Assembly: GCA_947588945.1 (NCBI GenBank)
Contig: CANPZY010000007.1
Span: forward strand, 1 to 58,203
Direction of reading: 5' to 3'
DNA length: 58,203 nucleotides
Origin: an uncultured Clostridia bacterium
Lineage (GTDB): Bacteria; Bacillota; Clostridia; TANB77; CAG-508
Below the pieces are notes generated by a model. That model did not search any database. It saw only the letters and a program-made list of their open reading frames with translations, and was not told the DNA's origin. Made by a program: the position numbers and the translations under genes. Positions within the stretch are counted from its first letter, which is position 1, and each line of letters opens with the position of its first letter. This document shows, piece after piece, positions 18,716 to 27,719 of this stretch.

Positions 18716-19798
18716 TTAATAATCTACTTTAGAAAGAGTTGGATAAGTAAATATTTTTCCTTCTCCTGAAACATCTCCATTAGCTATATGTGAATTTTCA
18801 AAATCCACACTTCCCTTTAAAAAATTCTTATGGTAATCAACTCCTGATGGAGATCCTGACCCTAATATTATTGGATCATCCCAAGTTACATCCACCGCAT
18901 ACCAATTATCATTATCCATTTTTACTTCATTCCATGCATGTGCTTCTGTGCGTCCACTTGCATCTAAGGCATCTCCATATATTAAAACACATGGAATGTT
19001 TAATTTATCTAGTATAATTTTAAATGATTCCGCATATCCTTCGCAAATACAAGTTTTTTCAACTAATGCTCCATATATATTAGAATTATTAATTCTTCCA
19101 GTTTGATCATAAGTTAACATATCAACTAGCTGATCATGTGCTTTTCTTACTTTGTCATAAGTAGTCCCTGTGCATTTTCTTACTATTTCATCAATTTTAT
19201 TATTAACTTGATTAATTGAATCTTCTACATTTTCTTGACTAGAAAATGAACTCAAGAAATAGCTATCTCCTTGCTTTGGCTCTAAAACATAACTATATTT
19301 TACTGAAGATAAAAAGGTAGTCATTTTTGTTGTTAACACTATCTTATTTGTATCTACCCAAAATAAATCTGGATTATCTAATATTAAAGCATCCCATGCA
19401 GATTGAAATTCATCTCCAACATCTGCTGTTTTTATATCAAATTCTATTGGTTGATATCCATCTTTTAAAGCATCTATATTTTCTAAGACTGTATCATATA
19501 TTGCCTTTCCAGTATTATTTAGCTGATAATAATAATATTTTATTGCTTCATTTGTTGTACTACTTTGATTATTATAATCATCTAAATTTCTCAATTCTTC
19601 TCTTTCTTGGTTTTCATTTTTTGTGCTATTGCTTTTCCTTACTACGTTTCTTACTACTGCGTTATTTGAATCACTACTTATATCAATGTTACTTTTTTCA
19701 TTTCCTTGAAAAATAATTAAACAAATAAATACTATAAATATTAATATTACTATAATTAGTATTATATTTATTAACGAAAAACCTTTATTTTTTTTCAT
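18716..19798 (-). CDS. Membrane-anchored transglutaminase-like protein
   Basis: The protein has 360 residues. One N-terminal hydrophobic segment (residues about 8-30) follows KNKGFSLINI, which looks like a type IV prepilin signal but lacks the Glu at position +5. A Ser/Asn-rich linker leads to a transglutaminase-like cysteine-protease fold: the triad is visible as CICEGYAESF (Cys near residue 251), EAHAWNEV (His near 289) and VDVTWDDP (Asp near 305). The domain faces the cell exterior and may act on wall or surface proteins. The ATG has a perfect TTGGAGG. Transcribed from its own consensus promoter. Confidence 0.82.
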   Translation of the reverse strand: MKKNKGFSLINIILIIVILIFIVFICLIIFQGNEKSNIDISSDSNNAVVRNVVRKSNSTKNENQEREELRNLDDYNNQSSTTNEAIKYYYYQLNNTGKAIYDTVLENIDALKDGYQPIEFDIKTADVGDEFQSAWDALILDNPDLFWVDTNKIVLTTKMTTFLSSVKYSYVLEPKQGDSYFLSSFSSQENVEDSINQVNNKIDEIVRKCTGTTYDKVRKAHDQLVDMLTYDQTGRINNSNIYGALVEKTCICEGYAESFKIILDKLNIPCVLIYGDALDASGRTEAHAWNEVKMDNDNWYAVDVTWDDPIILGSGSPSGVDYHKNFLKGSVDFENSHIANGDVSGEGKIFTYPTLSKVDY

Positions 19799-19830
19799 AT
19801 GTCCTCCAATAAATTTATATCTATAAAAAT

Positions 19831-19859
19831 ATTATACACAACTAATTAAAATATATCAA
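19831..19859 (-). promoter_or_regulatory. SigA-type promoter of the transglutaminase-like gene
   Basis: On the minus strand TTGATA, 17 bases, TATAAT, about 30 bases before the start codon. Confidence 0.85.
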
Positions 19860-19989
19860 CAAAAAATTTTATATAAATAAATATTTTTACTCTATAATCG
19901 ATATTATATATATTTTTCGCTTAATGCTAGCTTTTTCCTTAATAATATGATATAATTGCTTTGTTGATTTATTATAGGAGGTTTTTAAT

Positions 19990-20523
19990 TTGAAAATAAC
20001 ATCTGATAATAATACTTTAGCTGAAAATAAAGTACTTATCTTATATATTTTAAATAATGTAACTAAACCTATCACAAATGATGCTCTTTACAGTATTATT
20101 ACTTCTGCTGTTGATTTAAATTACTTTTATTTTCAACAATTTCTTTTAGATTTAATAGAAGTAAAATATATTGTATGCTATAAAAAAGAAACTCAAGATT
20201 TTTACGAGATTACTGAGGATGGTAAAAAGACATTAAATTTAACATTAGATATTTTACCTGGAATTATAAAACTAAAAGTTGATACTAACCTAAAAACTAA
20301 CTTAGAACAAGTTGATAATTCTCAATCAATTATCGCTGAATATACTCCAAAAAGTGAAAATGAATATGAAATAGAATGTAAAATCGTTGACAATGGTGAG
20401 ATTGTCTTTTCAATAAAAATTTTGGCTTATTCTAGAGAACAAGCTCAAGAAATAGTTAATAATTGGAAGAAAAATGCTATTACTCTTTATCCTCAATTAT
20501 TAAAAATACTTATAAATTCATAA
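19990..20523 (+). CDS. DUF4364 family protein, winged-helix-like
   Basis: The protein has 177 residues. The N-terminus (LAENKVLILYILNNVTKPITNDAL) and the pattern FLLDLIEVKYI...YEITEDGKKTL match DUF4364, a Clostridia family with a winged-helix-like N-terminal domain that suggests DNA binding. The start is TTG with AGGAGG eight bases upstream. A TATAAT lies about 35 bases before the start with a poor -35. It ends at a strong terminator and is monocistronic. The regulatory target is unknown. Confidence 0.8.
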   Translation: MKITSDNNTLAENKVLILYILNNVTKPITNDALYSIITSAVDLNYFYFQQFLLDLIEVKYIVCYKKETQDFYEITEDGKKTLNLTLDILPGIIKLKVDTNLKTNLEQVDNSQSIIAEYTPKSENEYEIECKIVDNGEIVFSIKILAYSREQAQEIVNNWKKNAITLYPQLLKILINS

Positions 20524-20524
20524 G

Positions 20525-20553
20525 AAACGTTATAAATCATAACGTTCCTTTTT
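20525..20553 (+). terminator. Intrinsic terminator of the DUF4364 gene
   Basis: AACGTTAT/ATAACGTT stem with a 5-base loop, then CC and five T. Confidence 0.85.
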
Positions 20554-20650
20554 ATTATTTATTTTCTTATTATTTTATATTTGCATTTTATTATTATATT
20601 GTTTTATTAATATTTTTAATTTTTATCATTTTATTATCTAATTTTTCAAA

Positions 20651-21925
20651 TCATTTTTTTATCATTCGAGCAACTTCTTCAATAGATAATATTTGTTTTT
20701 CACCTGTTTTTGTATTCTCTAGCTCTACTTTTCCGTCCTCTACTTTATCTCCTAATATTGCCATATAAGGTGTTCCAAGTATTTTACAATCCTTTATCTT
20801 AGCTCCTAAGCTTATACCTTCTCTATCATCTATAATAGCTTTTCCATTCATTTTTTCATATAATTCAAAAGCCTGATTTAATTTTTCTTCATTTTCCATT
20901 TTAGGAATTATTTGTAATTTATATGGTGCTAATTCTTTTGGAAGAGAAAATCCCATAACTTTTCCATTATCATCTTTTATAACAGAATTTTCATAAATTG
21001 CAGCTAGCAATCTTGATACTCCTATTCCATAACATCCCATATAAAAAGGCTTTTCTTTACCATCTTTATCTATAAATTTAGCATTCATAGATTCTGAGTA
21101 TTTTGTTCCTAATTGAAAAATATGTCCTAATTCTATTGCTTTGGTTTTATTATATTTTGTAATATCTTCTATACCATATTCTTCTCTTAAGTATTCCTGA
21201 TAATTTTCTTTTTCTAATATTTCTGTATTTAATGCGGTCTCACTTTTCTCATCATAAAGAATTGTATCTTCTCCTATTGGAGAAATAAACATAAATTCTT
21301 CACTCTTCTTGCCTCCCATTGAACCATTATCAGCCACAACAGGAATAATTTTTAATCCAACTCTATCAGCAATTTTTAAATAAGCTTCTCTCACTTTCTT
21401 ATAAGATTCTTCTAATTCTTCTGAATTACTATCAAAGCTATAAGCATCCATCATCAAAAATGATCTTCCTCTAAGTAAATACCCTCTTGTTCTTATTTCA
21501 TTTCTATATTTTTCACCTATCTGATAATAAGTTACTGGTATATGCTTATATGACTTTAATTTTTCTCTCGCAAATTCAACCACTGCTTCTTCTGCAGTTG
21601 GTGCCATACAATATGTTCCTCTATCAGATTCGACTGTAAGCATTACTCCTTCTTCTATGTATTTATCCCATCTTCCAGATTTTTTCCATATTGAATCTGG
21701 TTGAAGAGTTGGAAGTTGTACTTCTATACAACCTGCCTTATTTAATTCTTCTTCTATAATTCTTTCTAATGTTCTTTTTACAAGCATTACAATATTGCTA
21801 TAAGCATAAATTCCAGTTCCATATTGAACTAATTGACCCGATTGTAATAATATATCTTGTACTGGATACATTTCATCTAAGTTGTTTACTCTCATTGTTC
21901 CTATTCCTGATTGTGATAATTTCAT
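20651..21925 (-). CDS. proS: Proline-tRNA ligase lacking the editing insertion domain
   Basis: This bacterial-type ProRS has 424 residues, against about 570 for the common form. Class II motifs are present (motif 2 around YRNEIRTRGYLLRGRSFLMM, motif 3 GCYGIGVSRLLAA), as is the C-terminal anticodon-binding domain. Between motifs 2 and 3 the usual editing domain of about 180 residues (INS, which hydrolyses Ala-tRNAPro) is replaced by a short linker. A free-standing YbaK/ProXp-type deacylase elsewhere would be expected. The start is the ATG after GGGAG. It follows scpB by about 40 bases and is probably co-transcribed. Confidence 0.92.
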   Translation of the reverse strand: MKLSQSGIGTMRVNNLDEMYPVQDILLQSGQLVQYGTGIYAYSNIVMLVKRTLERIIEEELNKAGCIEVQLPTLQPDSIWKKSGRWDKYIEEGVMLTVESDRGTYCMAPTAEEAVVEFAREKLKSYKHIPVTYYQIGEKYRNEIRTRGYLLRGRSFLMMDAYSFDSNSEELEESYKKVREAYLKIADRVGLKIIPVVADNGSMGGKKSEEFMFISPIGEDTILYDEKSETALNTEILEKENYQEYLREEYGIEDITKYNKTKAIELGHIFQLGTKYSESMNAKFIDKDGKEKPFYMGCYGIGVSRLLAAIYENSVIKDDNGKVMGFSLPKELAPYKLQIIPKMENEEKLNQAFELYEKMNGKAIIDDREGISLGAKIKDCKILGTPYMAILGDKVEDGKVELENTKTGEKQILSIEEVARMIKK

Positions 21926-21967
21926 TTTATTCTCCCTTTTTGTTATAAATATTTCCATACTTTTTCT

Positions 21968-22612
21968 TTATATTATATTATTTTCAGTGTTTACATCGCT
22001 ATCTTCATCTGAATTATTATTTGAATTAATTTCTGAACTATCTTCTTGTTCTTTATTTTCCACTAAATCATCAATTACAACTTGCCTATTACTATCTAAT
22101 TTATATTTAGGTAGGTCTGGTAAATCCTTTAAAGACTTAATTCCAAACATTTTCATAAAATCAGATGTAACCTTATATGTCAAAGGTCTTCCCGGTAAGT
22201 CAGCCTTTCCTGCTGGTTCTATTAAATTGTATTCTAATAATTTATACATAGTTCCATTAGAATCAACACCTCTAATTGATTCTATATCTGCTTTTGTGCT
22301 TCTAGGATTATATGCTAGTATCGCTAATACTTCTAATGATGCTTGAGATAAAGTAGGTTTTAATCTCTTATCAAATGCTGGATATAAATATTCATAATAT
22401 TCTTTTTTTGAAGCTAATTGATAACCATCTTCTACTCTAATAATTTCAAGTCCTCTGGATTCTTTTTTATATTCTTCTTGTAAATTTCCTATTTGTTTTA
22501 TAACTTCATCAGAACTTATCTCTAATATTGTCATAAGTTCTTTGATTTTTACAATTCTACCAGTAGAAAATAATATTGCTTCTATTACTCCTTGTATTTT
22601 TTCTTCTCCCAT
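21968..22612 (-). CDS. scpB: Segregation and condensation protein B
   Basis: ScpB is the winged-helix partner of ScpA and SMC in the condensin complex. The protein has 214 residues. The family motifs IQGVIEAILFSTGRIV, QASLEVLAILAYNP and LIEPAGKADLPGRPLTY are clear. The acidic, Ser/Asn-rich tail after residue 180 is normal. ATG with GAGGT upstream. scpA is not adjacent, which is unusual, since scpA and scpB usually sit side by side. Confidence 0.95.
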   Translation of the reverse strand: MGEEKIQGVIEAILFSTGRIVKIKELMTILEISSDEVIKQIGNLQEEYKKESRGLEIIRVEDGYQLASKKEYYEYLYPAFDKRLKPTLSQASLEVLAILAYNPRSTKADIESIRGVDSNGTMYKLLEYNLIEPAGKADLPGRPLTYKVTSDFMKMFGIKSLKDLPDLPKYKLDSNRQVVIDDLVENKEQEDSSEINSNNNSDEDSDVNTENNII

Positions 22613-22666
22613 TTTTTACCTCATAAATTTAACTTATATAAATCTATTTCTTTAAAATCAAGTAAT

Positions 22667-22703
22667 AATGCTAATTATAGCATTGTATTTGTTTAAATGT
22701 CAA
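22667..22703 (-). promoter_or_regulatory. scpB promoter with an operator-like palindrome
   Basis: TTGACA (22698-22703, minus), 18 bases, TATAAT (22674-22679). AATGCTA-atta-TAGCATT (22667-22684) overlaps the -10 and the likely start site. Confidence 0.7.
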
Positions 22704-22771
22704 GCTTTATAACTATGCATTACTATTTACTTTTTCATTAGACTTCGATTTACTAGATAGTTTCATTTAAT

Positions 22772-25507
22772 TTATTCTTCATTTCTTGATGTATTTATTT
22801 TTAACAATTTCATAAGCTCAACTACAATTACTGGTGAAACAATTAATAATAAACATTCTAAAATTTTATCAGTTGGTAATTTTATTATTCCAAAAATATT
22901 CTGAAGTACAGGAATAAATAGTACAGCAAGCATAAGAACTGCTGAAACTGAAATTGCTAAAATAAGCATTTTATTTCCTAATATACCCGTCTTAAATATT
23001 GATTCTTTATTATTTCTTATATTAAATACATGAACAAGTTCTGCAAATGCTATTACTGTAAATGCCATTGTTTGACCTATTTCTATTTTTATTTCTTCTG
23101 TAGTTAAATTAGGATATTTTAAACTCATACTTGCAATTGTTTCATTATTTGAAGCTAATCCTAGTACAAAGGCTACAAGTGTTATTAGACCAATCAAAAT
23201 TCCTTGATAAATAATTCTCCAAGTCATTCCTTTAGTAAATATTCCTTTGTTTTTGTTTGGCTTTCTTTCCATAACATTTTTGTTTGCAGGATCAACCGAA
23301 AGTGCTAGTGCTGGAAGTGAATCCGTAACTAAGTTTATCCATAATAATTGTGGAACTAAGAATATAACTATCTTGTCTATTCCTACACCAAAGTTTTTAC
23401 TTAACAATGGTGTTATTAAAATTGATAAAAATAATACGACAATTTCACCTATATTACTTGAAATCAAGAATTGTATTGCTTTTAATATATTATCATAAAT
23501 TCTTCTTCCTTCTTCAACACTATCAACTATTGTTGCAAAATTATCATCAGTTAAAATAATATCAGCTGCTTCTTTTGATACATCAGTTCCTGTAATGCCC
23601 ATTGCACAACCAATATTTGATGTTTTAAGTGCAGGTGCGTCATTTACTCCATCACCTGTCATTGCCACAACTTCGCCATAACTTTGCCAAGCTTTTACTA
23701 TTCTAACTTTATGTTCAGGTGATACTCTTGCATAAACTGAGTATTTCTTTATATTTTTTCTTAATTCTTTATCTGACATTTTTTCTAGTTCAATGCCAGT
23801 TATTGCTTCTTCTTCACTTTCAATAATTCCTAATTCCTTTGCTATTGCTATAGCTGTTACTTTATGATCTCCTGTAATCATAACTGTTTTTATACCTGCT
23901 GTTTTACATTTTGCAACTGCATCTTTTACCTCAGGTCTTGGTGGGTCAATCATTCCACACATTCCTATAAATACTAAATCATTCTCGACTTCACTTAATT
24001 CTTCTTTATTAGGCAACTTATCTATTTCTTTATATGCCATTCCTAATACTCTTAATGCATCTTTTGCCATATTTTCATTTTCAGTTTTTATTTTATTTTC
24101 TAATTCTTCAGTTTTTTCTACAACTTCTCCGTTTAAGTCTATTTTAGTGCATCTTTCCAGAAGTTCATCGATTCCACCTTTTGTATATACAATATATCTA
24201 TCTTTTATTTTATTAATTGTTGTCATTAATTTTCTTTCAGAATCAAAAGGCACTTCTAATTCCCTTTTATATTCTTCAAATTTACTTGGATCAAATCCTA
24301 GTTCAAATCCCATATCTACTAAAGCTGTCTCCGTTGGGTCTCCAATTAATTTTTTATCTACTCCAACTTTGGTATCGTTGCAAAGCATACTTGTATATAT
24401 AAGTCCCCTTAATTCATCATCTACTTCTTTTATATCTTCTAATTTAACAGTTTTATTATTCCAAAATATCTTCTTTACTGTCATTTTGTTTTGAGTTAAT
24501 GTACCTGTTTTATCTGTACATATTACAGTAGTTGAACCCAATGTTTCAACTGCTGGGAGCTTTTTTACAATAGCATGTTTCTTTACCATTCTTTGTACAC
24601 CTATTGCTAAAACTATTGTAGATACTGCTGCTAATCCTTCTGGAATTGCTGCTACCGCTAAACTTACTGCTGTCATAAACATATCTAATGGCTCTTTACC
24701 ATATAATAATCCAATTAAAAATATTACAGCACAAATTACAAGGGCAGCTAACCCTAGCACTTTTCCTAATTTATTTAATTTTTTTGCAAGTGGAGTTTCT
24801 TCTTTTTCGCTATTATTAATTATTTCTGCTATTTTTCCCACTTCTGTTTGCATACCAGTTTCTACAACTATACCTTTTCCCCTTCCATAAGTAACAAGAG
24901 AAGAAGAAAATGCTAAGTTTATTCTATCACCTATTCCTATTTCTTTATCTTCTAATTCGTTAGATACTTTTTCTACTGGTAATGATTCACCCGTTAATGC
25001 TGATTCTTGTATTTTTAAATTGACTGCTTCAACAAGTCTTAAATCTGCTGGGACATAATCTCCAGTATCTAGTATTACTACATCTCCTGGAACTAATTCT
25101 GATGCTTGAATAATTGATTGTTTTCCATTTCTTATAACTTTTGCAGTATGTGCACTTAGTTTCTGTAATGCCTCTAATGATTTTTCTGCTTTATTTTCTT
25201 GTGCTACTCCTATAATTGCATTAGCTATAATTACTACCATTATAATTATAGTATCTGTTAATCCTTCTCCATTTATTTTTCCAATTATCCCTGAAATAAT
25301 TGCAGCGATAATTAATACTATAATCATAAAATCTTTAAATTGCTCTAAAAACTTTATAAATAAGCTTTTTTTCTTTCCTTCTTTTAGTTTATTTAATCCA
25401 TATTGCTCTTGCCTTTTTAAAACTTCATCTGTTTTTAATCCTTCATCTATATCTGTATTTAGCTTTTTTTTGACATCATCTACATTCATAGAAAACCAAT
25501 TATTCAT
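22772..25507 (-). CDS. Calcium-transporting P-type ATPase
   Basis: This P-type ATPase has 911 residues. It shows TGES (ALTGESLPVEK), the phosphorylation site CTDKTGTLTQNK near residue 333, TGDGVNDAPALK, and the membrane motif IPEGLAAV typical of the SERCA/PMR1-like type II group. Ten membrane helices are expected. Likely role: Ca2+ (perhaps Mn2+) export driven by ATP. I chose the ATG at MNNWFSMNVDD; the ATG 14 codons upstream has no ribosome-binding site and overlaps a small hairpin (CGCCTT/AAGGCG). A 14-base palindrome lies about 90 bases upstream. Confidence 0.93.
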   Translation of the reverse strand: MNNWFSMNVDDVKKKLNTDIDEGLKTDEVLKRQEQYGLNKLKEGKKKSLFIKFLEQFKDFMIIVLIIAAIISGIIGKINGEGLTDTIIIMVVIIANAIIGVAQENKAEKSLEALQKLSAHTAKVIRNGKQSIIQASELVPGDVVILDTGDYVPADLRLVEAVNLKIQESALTGESLPVEKVSNELEDKEIGIGDRINLAFSSSLVTYGRGKGIVVETGMQTEVGKIAEIINNSEKEETPLAKKLNKLGKVLGLAALVICAVIFLIGLLYGKEPLDMFMTAVSLAVAAIPEGLAAVSTIVLAIGVQRMVKKHAIVKKLPAVETLGSTTVICTDKTGTLTQNKMTVKKIFWNNKTVKLEDIKEVDDELRGLIYTSMLCNDTKVGVDKKLIGDPTETALVDMGFELGFDPSKFEEYKRELEVPFDSERKLMTTINKIKDRYIVYTKGGIDELLERCTKIDLNGEVVEKTEELENKIKTENENMAKDALRVLGMAYKEIDKLPNKEELSEVENDLVFIGMCGMIDPPRPEVKDAVAKCKTAGIKTVMITGDHKVTAIAIAKELGIIESEEEAITGIELEKMSDKELRKNIKKYSVYARVSPEHKVRIVKAWQSYGEVVAMTGDGVNDAPALKTSNIGCAMGITGTDVSKEAADIILTDDNFATIVDSVEEGRRIYDNILKAIQFLISSNIGEIVVLFLSILITPLLSKNFGVGIDKIVIFLVPQLLWINLVTDSLPALALSVDPANKNVMERKPNKNKGIFTKGMTWRIIYQGILIGLITLVAFVLGLASNNETIASMSLKYPNLTTEEIKIEIGQTMAFTVIAFAELVHVFNIRNNKESIFKTGILGNKMLILAISVSAVLMLAVLFIPVLQNIFGIIKLPTDKILECLLLIVSPVIVVELMKLLKINTSRNEE

Positions 25508-25596
25508 AAAAATCTCATTCCTTTCTTGTATCGCCTTAAAGGCGCACATAGTTATAAATGATTTTTCTTTAAAAAATATTATTATTATTCAATTTT

Positions 25597-25610
25597 AATA
25601 TAATTATATT
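25597..25610. promoter_or_regulatory. Palindrome AATATAATTATATT upstream of the P-ATPase gene
   Basis: The same 14-mer occurs at 39647 and 41904, each time upstream of a minus-strand membrane-protein gene. It contains TATAAT on both strands. Confidence 0.4.
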
Positions 25611-25613
25611 CTA

Positions 25614-26762
25614 TTATCTTCCTAATATATGTTTTCTTGTCATTTCAAGTAGACCTAATTTTGTAAATTCTAAAACTTGAACTTTTGATCTATCATTTTT
25701 TATTTCTTCAAGCATTGTTTCTTTTACTTTATTTCTGTCTTTTTCTTTTTCCATATCAATATAATCAATTATTATTATTCCACCTATATCTCTTAATTTT
25801 ATCTGTCTAGCAATTTCTTTCGTCGCTTCTAAATTAACTTTTAATACAGTATCTTCAAGTTCACTTTTTCCTGTAAATCTTCCAGAATTAACATCTATTG
25901 CAGTCAAAGCTTCACATTTATCTATTGTTATAAATCCTCCACAATTTAGCCATACTTTCCTTGGCATTTCTGACATATCTTTTACATCTTTTACAGATAC
26001 TTTTAAATCTTGATTTATTTCGTTTAAAATATATTTTTTTGTTTCTTCTGAGTCAGCAACAATCTCTAATCCCATTGGTTCAAAATCTGTAATTAGTTTG
26101 CCTATTAATCCATTATTATCATAAATCTTTATTGGTTTTTCTCTTTTTTCATTTTTTTCTTTTTCATCTAATATTTTTTTCCATAAATTTTTTAATTCTT
26201 CGATATCACTTTTTATTTTATCTTCTTCAATGCTGTTTGATGAAGTTCTTATTATAGCTCCAGACCCTTTTGGCAAATATTTTTTTACTATTTTGATTAA
26301 TCTATCTCTTTCGTTTTTATCTTCTATTTTTAAAGACACTGTAATAAATTCTGTAAAAGGCATTAACACGATATATTTTCCTGTAAGTTTAATATCTTTT
26401 GTAACTCTAGACCCCTTTTTATCATCACAATCTCTTTTTATTTGAACTAATATTTTTTCTTTCGGTTTTACTAATTTTTGAATCTGATATTGTTCTACAT
26501 CAATATTTACATTTCCTGTTACATTACTTTGTTTTGGAATAATATCTTTAATATGAATTAAAGCGTTTTTTTCTTCTCCTATATCAATAAATGCTGATTG
26601 CATTCCTTTAAGTACATCTTTAACAATGCCTAGATAAATGTTTCCTTCTAGTCTTTTTTTATTAATATCTTCCTTATAATATTCTATCAATTCTTCATTT
26701 TGATAAATAAATATTTTTACTTCATTTTCAATTTTTTTAATTTCTATTTTAGTTTTGTTCAT
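25614..26762 (-). CDS. rng: Ribonuclease E/G family protein without zinc link
   Basis: This endoribonuclease has 382 residues. The S1 domain (NIYLGIVKDVLKGMQSAFIDIG) is followed by the DNase I-like catalytic region with CEALTAIDVNSGRFTGK and GGIIIIDYIDM, which supply the two metal-binding Asp. The protein stops right after MTRKHILGR. In most RNase E/G proteins a CPxC zinc link, used in tetramer formation, comes next; here it is absent, and the downstream frames do not encode one. ATG with AAAGAAG. Confidence 0.88.
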   Translation of the reverse strand: MNKTKIEIKKIENEVKIFIYQNEELIEYYKEDINKKRLEGNIYLGIVKDVLKGMQSAFIDIGEEKNALIHIKDIIPKQSNVTGNVNIDVEQYQIQKLVKPKEKILVQIKRDCDDKKGSRVTKDIKLTGKYIVLMPFTEFITVSLKIEDKNERDRLIKIVKKYLPKGSGAIIRTSSNSIEEDKIKSDIEELKNLWKKILDEKEKNEKREKPIKIYDNNGLIGKLITDFEPMGLEIVADSEETKKYILNEINQDLKVSVKDVKDMSEMPRKVWLNCGGFITIDKCEALTAIDVNSGRFTGKSELEDTVLKVNLEATKEIARQIKLRDIGGIIIIDYIDMEKEKDRNKVKETMLEEIKNDRSKVQVLEFTKLGLLEMTRKHILGR

Positions 26763-26880
26763 TATACTTCTTTCTTAATTAATATACTTATAATTTTTTT
26801 AATTAATCTTTTACTCTACTTATAATTTTTTGACTCTAATTAATTTTTCTTACTTTAATTATTTTTTTCAATAGTTATAA

Positions 26881-27438
26881 TTAGTTTAATTTATTCATTG
26901 CTTCGTCAACTCCATATTTTATAATGTTTTCAACTGCTATTTCTGCTTTTTGAATTGATGGCACTAATTTTTCATATTCTTCATTGCTCATTTTATTAAT
27001 TACATAGGAAATAAGTAATTCTTTAAAAATAGGCATCCCTGTTCCTATCCTAACATGTGGAAATTCTGTTGTTCCTAAATTTTCAACTACTGATTTCATT
27101 CCATTATGAGTTCCTGCTCCACCTTTTTTTCTTATTTTTACAGTACCTACTTCTAAATCAATATCATCATAAATTACTATTATTTTTTCATTTTCTATTT
27201 TAAAGAAGTTTTTTACTTTTATAATTGATTTTCCGCATTCATTCATATATGTTTGAGGTTTTAATAATATTACTTTTTCTCCCTCTATTTCGCCACTTCC
27301 ATATAGTCCTTCAAAATCTTTTTTATTTAACTCAATATTATACTTTTTCGATATTAAATTTACTGTATCAAATCCCATATTATGTCTTGTCATACTATAT
27401 GTTGGCTCTGGATTGCCTAGTCCTACAATTAAATACAT
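26881..27438 (-). CDS. pth: Peptidyl-tRNA hydrolase
   Basis: Pth recycles peptidyl-tRNA released from stalled ribosomes. The protein has 185 residues, normal for the family. It shows VGLGNPEPTYSMTRHNMGF with the catalytic His, VIYDDIDL with the catalytic Asp, and GAGTHNGMKS. The start codon lacks a close strong ribosome-binding site; AAGGAG lies about 45 bases upstream within a leader like that of uppP. Terminal-loop elements are as expected. Confidence 0.95.
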   Translation of the reverse strand: MYLIVGLGNPEPTYSMTRHNMGFDTVNLISKKYNIELNKKDFEGLYGSGEIEGEKVILLKPQTYMNECGKSIIKVKNFFKIENEKIIVIYDDIDLEVGTVKIRKKGGAGTHNGMKSVVENLGTTEFPHVRIGTGMPIFKELLISYVINKMSNEEYEKLVPSIQKAEIAVENIIKYGVDEAMNKLN

Positions 27439-27439
27439 A

Positions 27440-27530
27440 TCTTTATTTTATGATATATTTAATAATTTAAATACAACATAAACTCCTTATTTTATTTAGA
27501 TTTTTGAATTGGTAACCTATAAACCTATAA
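27440..27530 (-). promoter_or_regulatory. Leader element of pth, similar to that of uppP
   Basis: On the minus strand: GGTTTATAGGTTACC, a spacer, ATCTAAATA, AAGGAG, then ATG TTG TAT TTA AAT TAT TAA (a six-codon frame) with a TATTTAA/TTAAATA stem. Motif order and spacing match the element upstream of uppP. Confidence 0.55.
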
Positions 27531-27533
27531 ATT

Positions 27534-27582
27534 TATTAATTATTAATTATTAATTATTAATTGTTAATTATTAATTATTAAT
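27534..27582. repeat. Heptanucleotide tandem repeat, TATTAAT x7
   Basis: Seven head-to-tail copies of TATTAAT, the fifth reading TGTTAAT. The array lies between a TATAAT-like promoter region near 27605 and the pth leader element. Confidence 0.9.
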
Positions 27583-27719
27583 TTCAATTTATTTAATTTT
27601 ACTTATTATACTATATCACAAAACAAATTAAAATGCATTAAAAATTTTTTCTTTTGTATATTAATTCTTTTCTTTAGTTTATATACTTTTTTATGTTATT
27701 TTTTGTCTTTATTTTTTAC

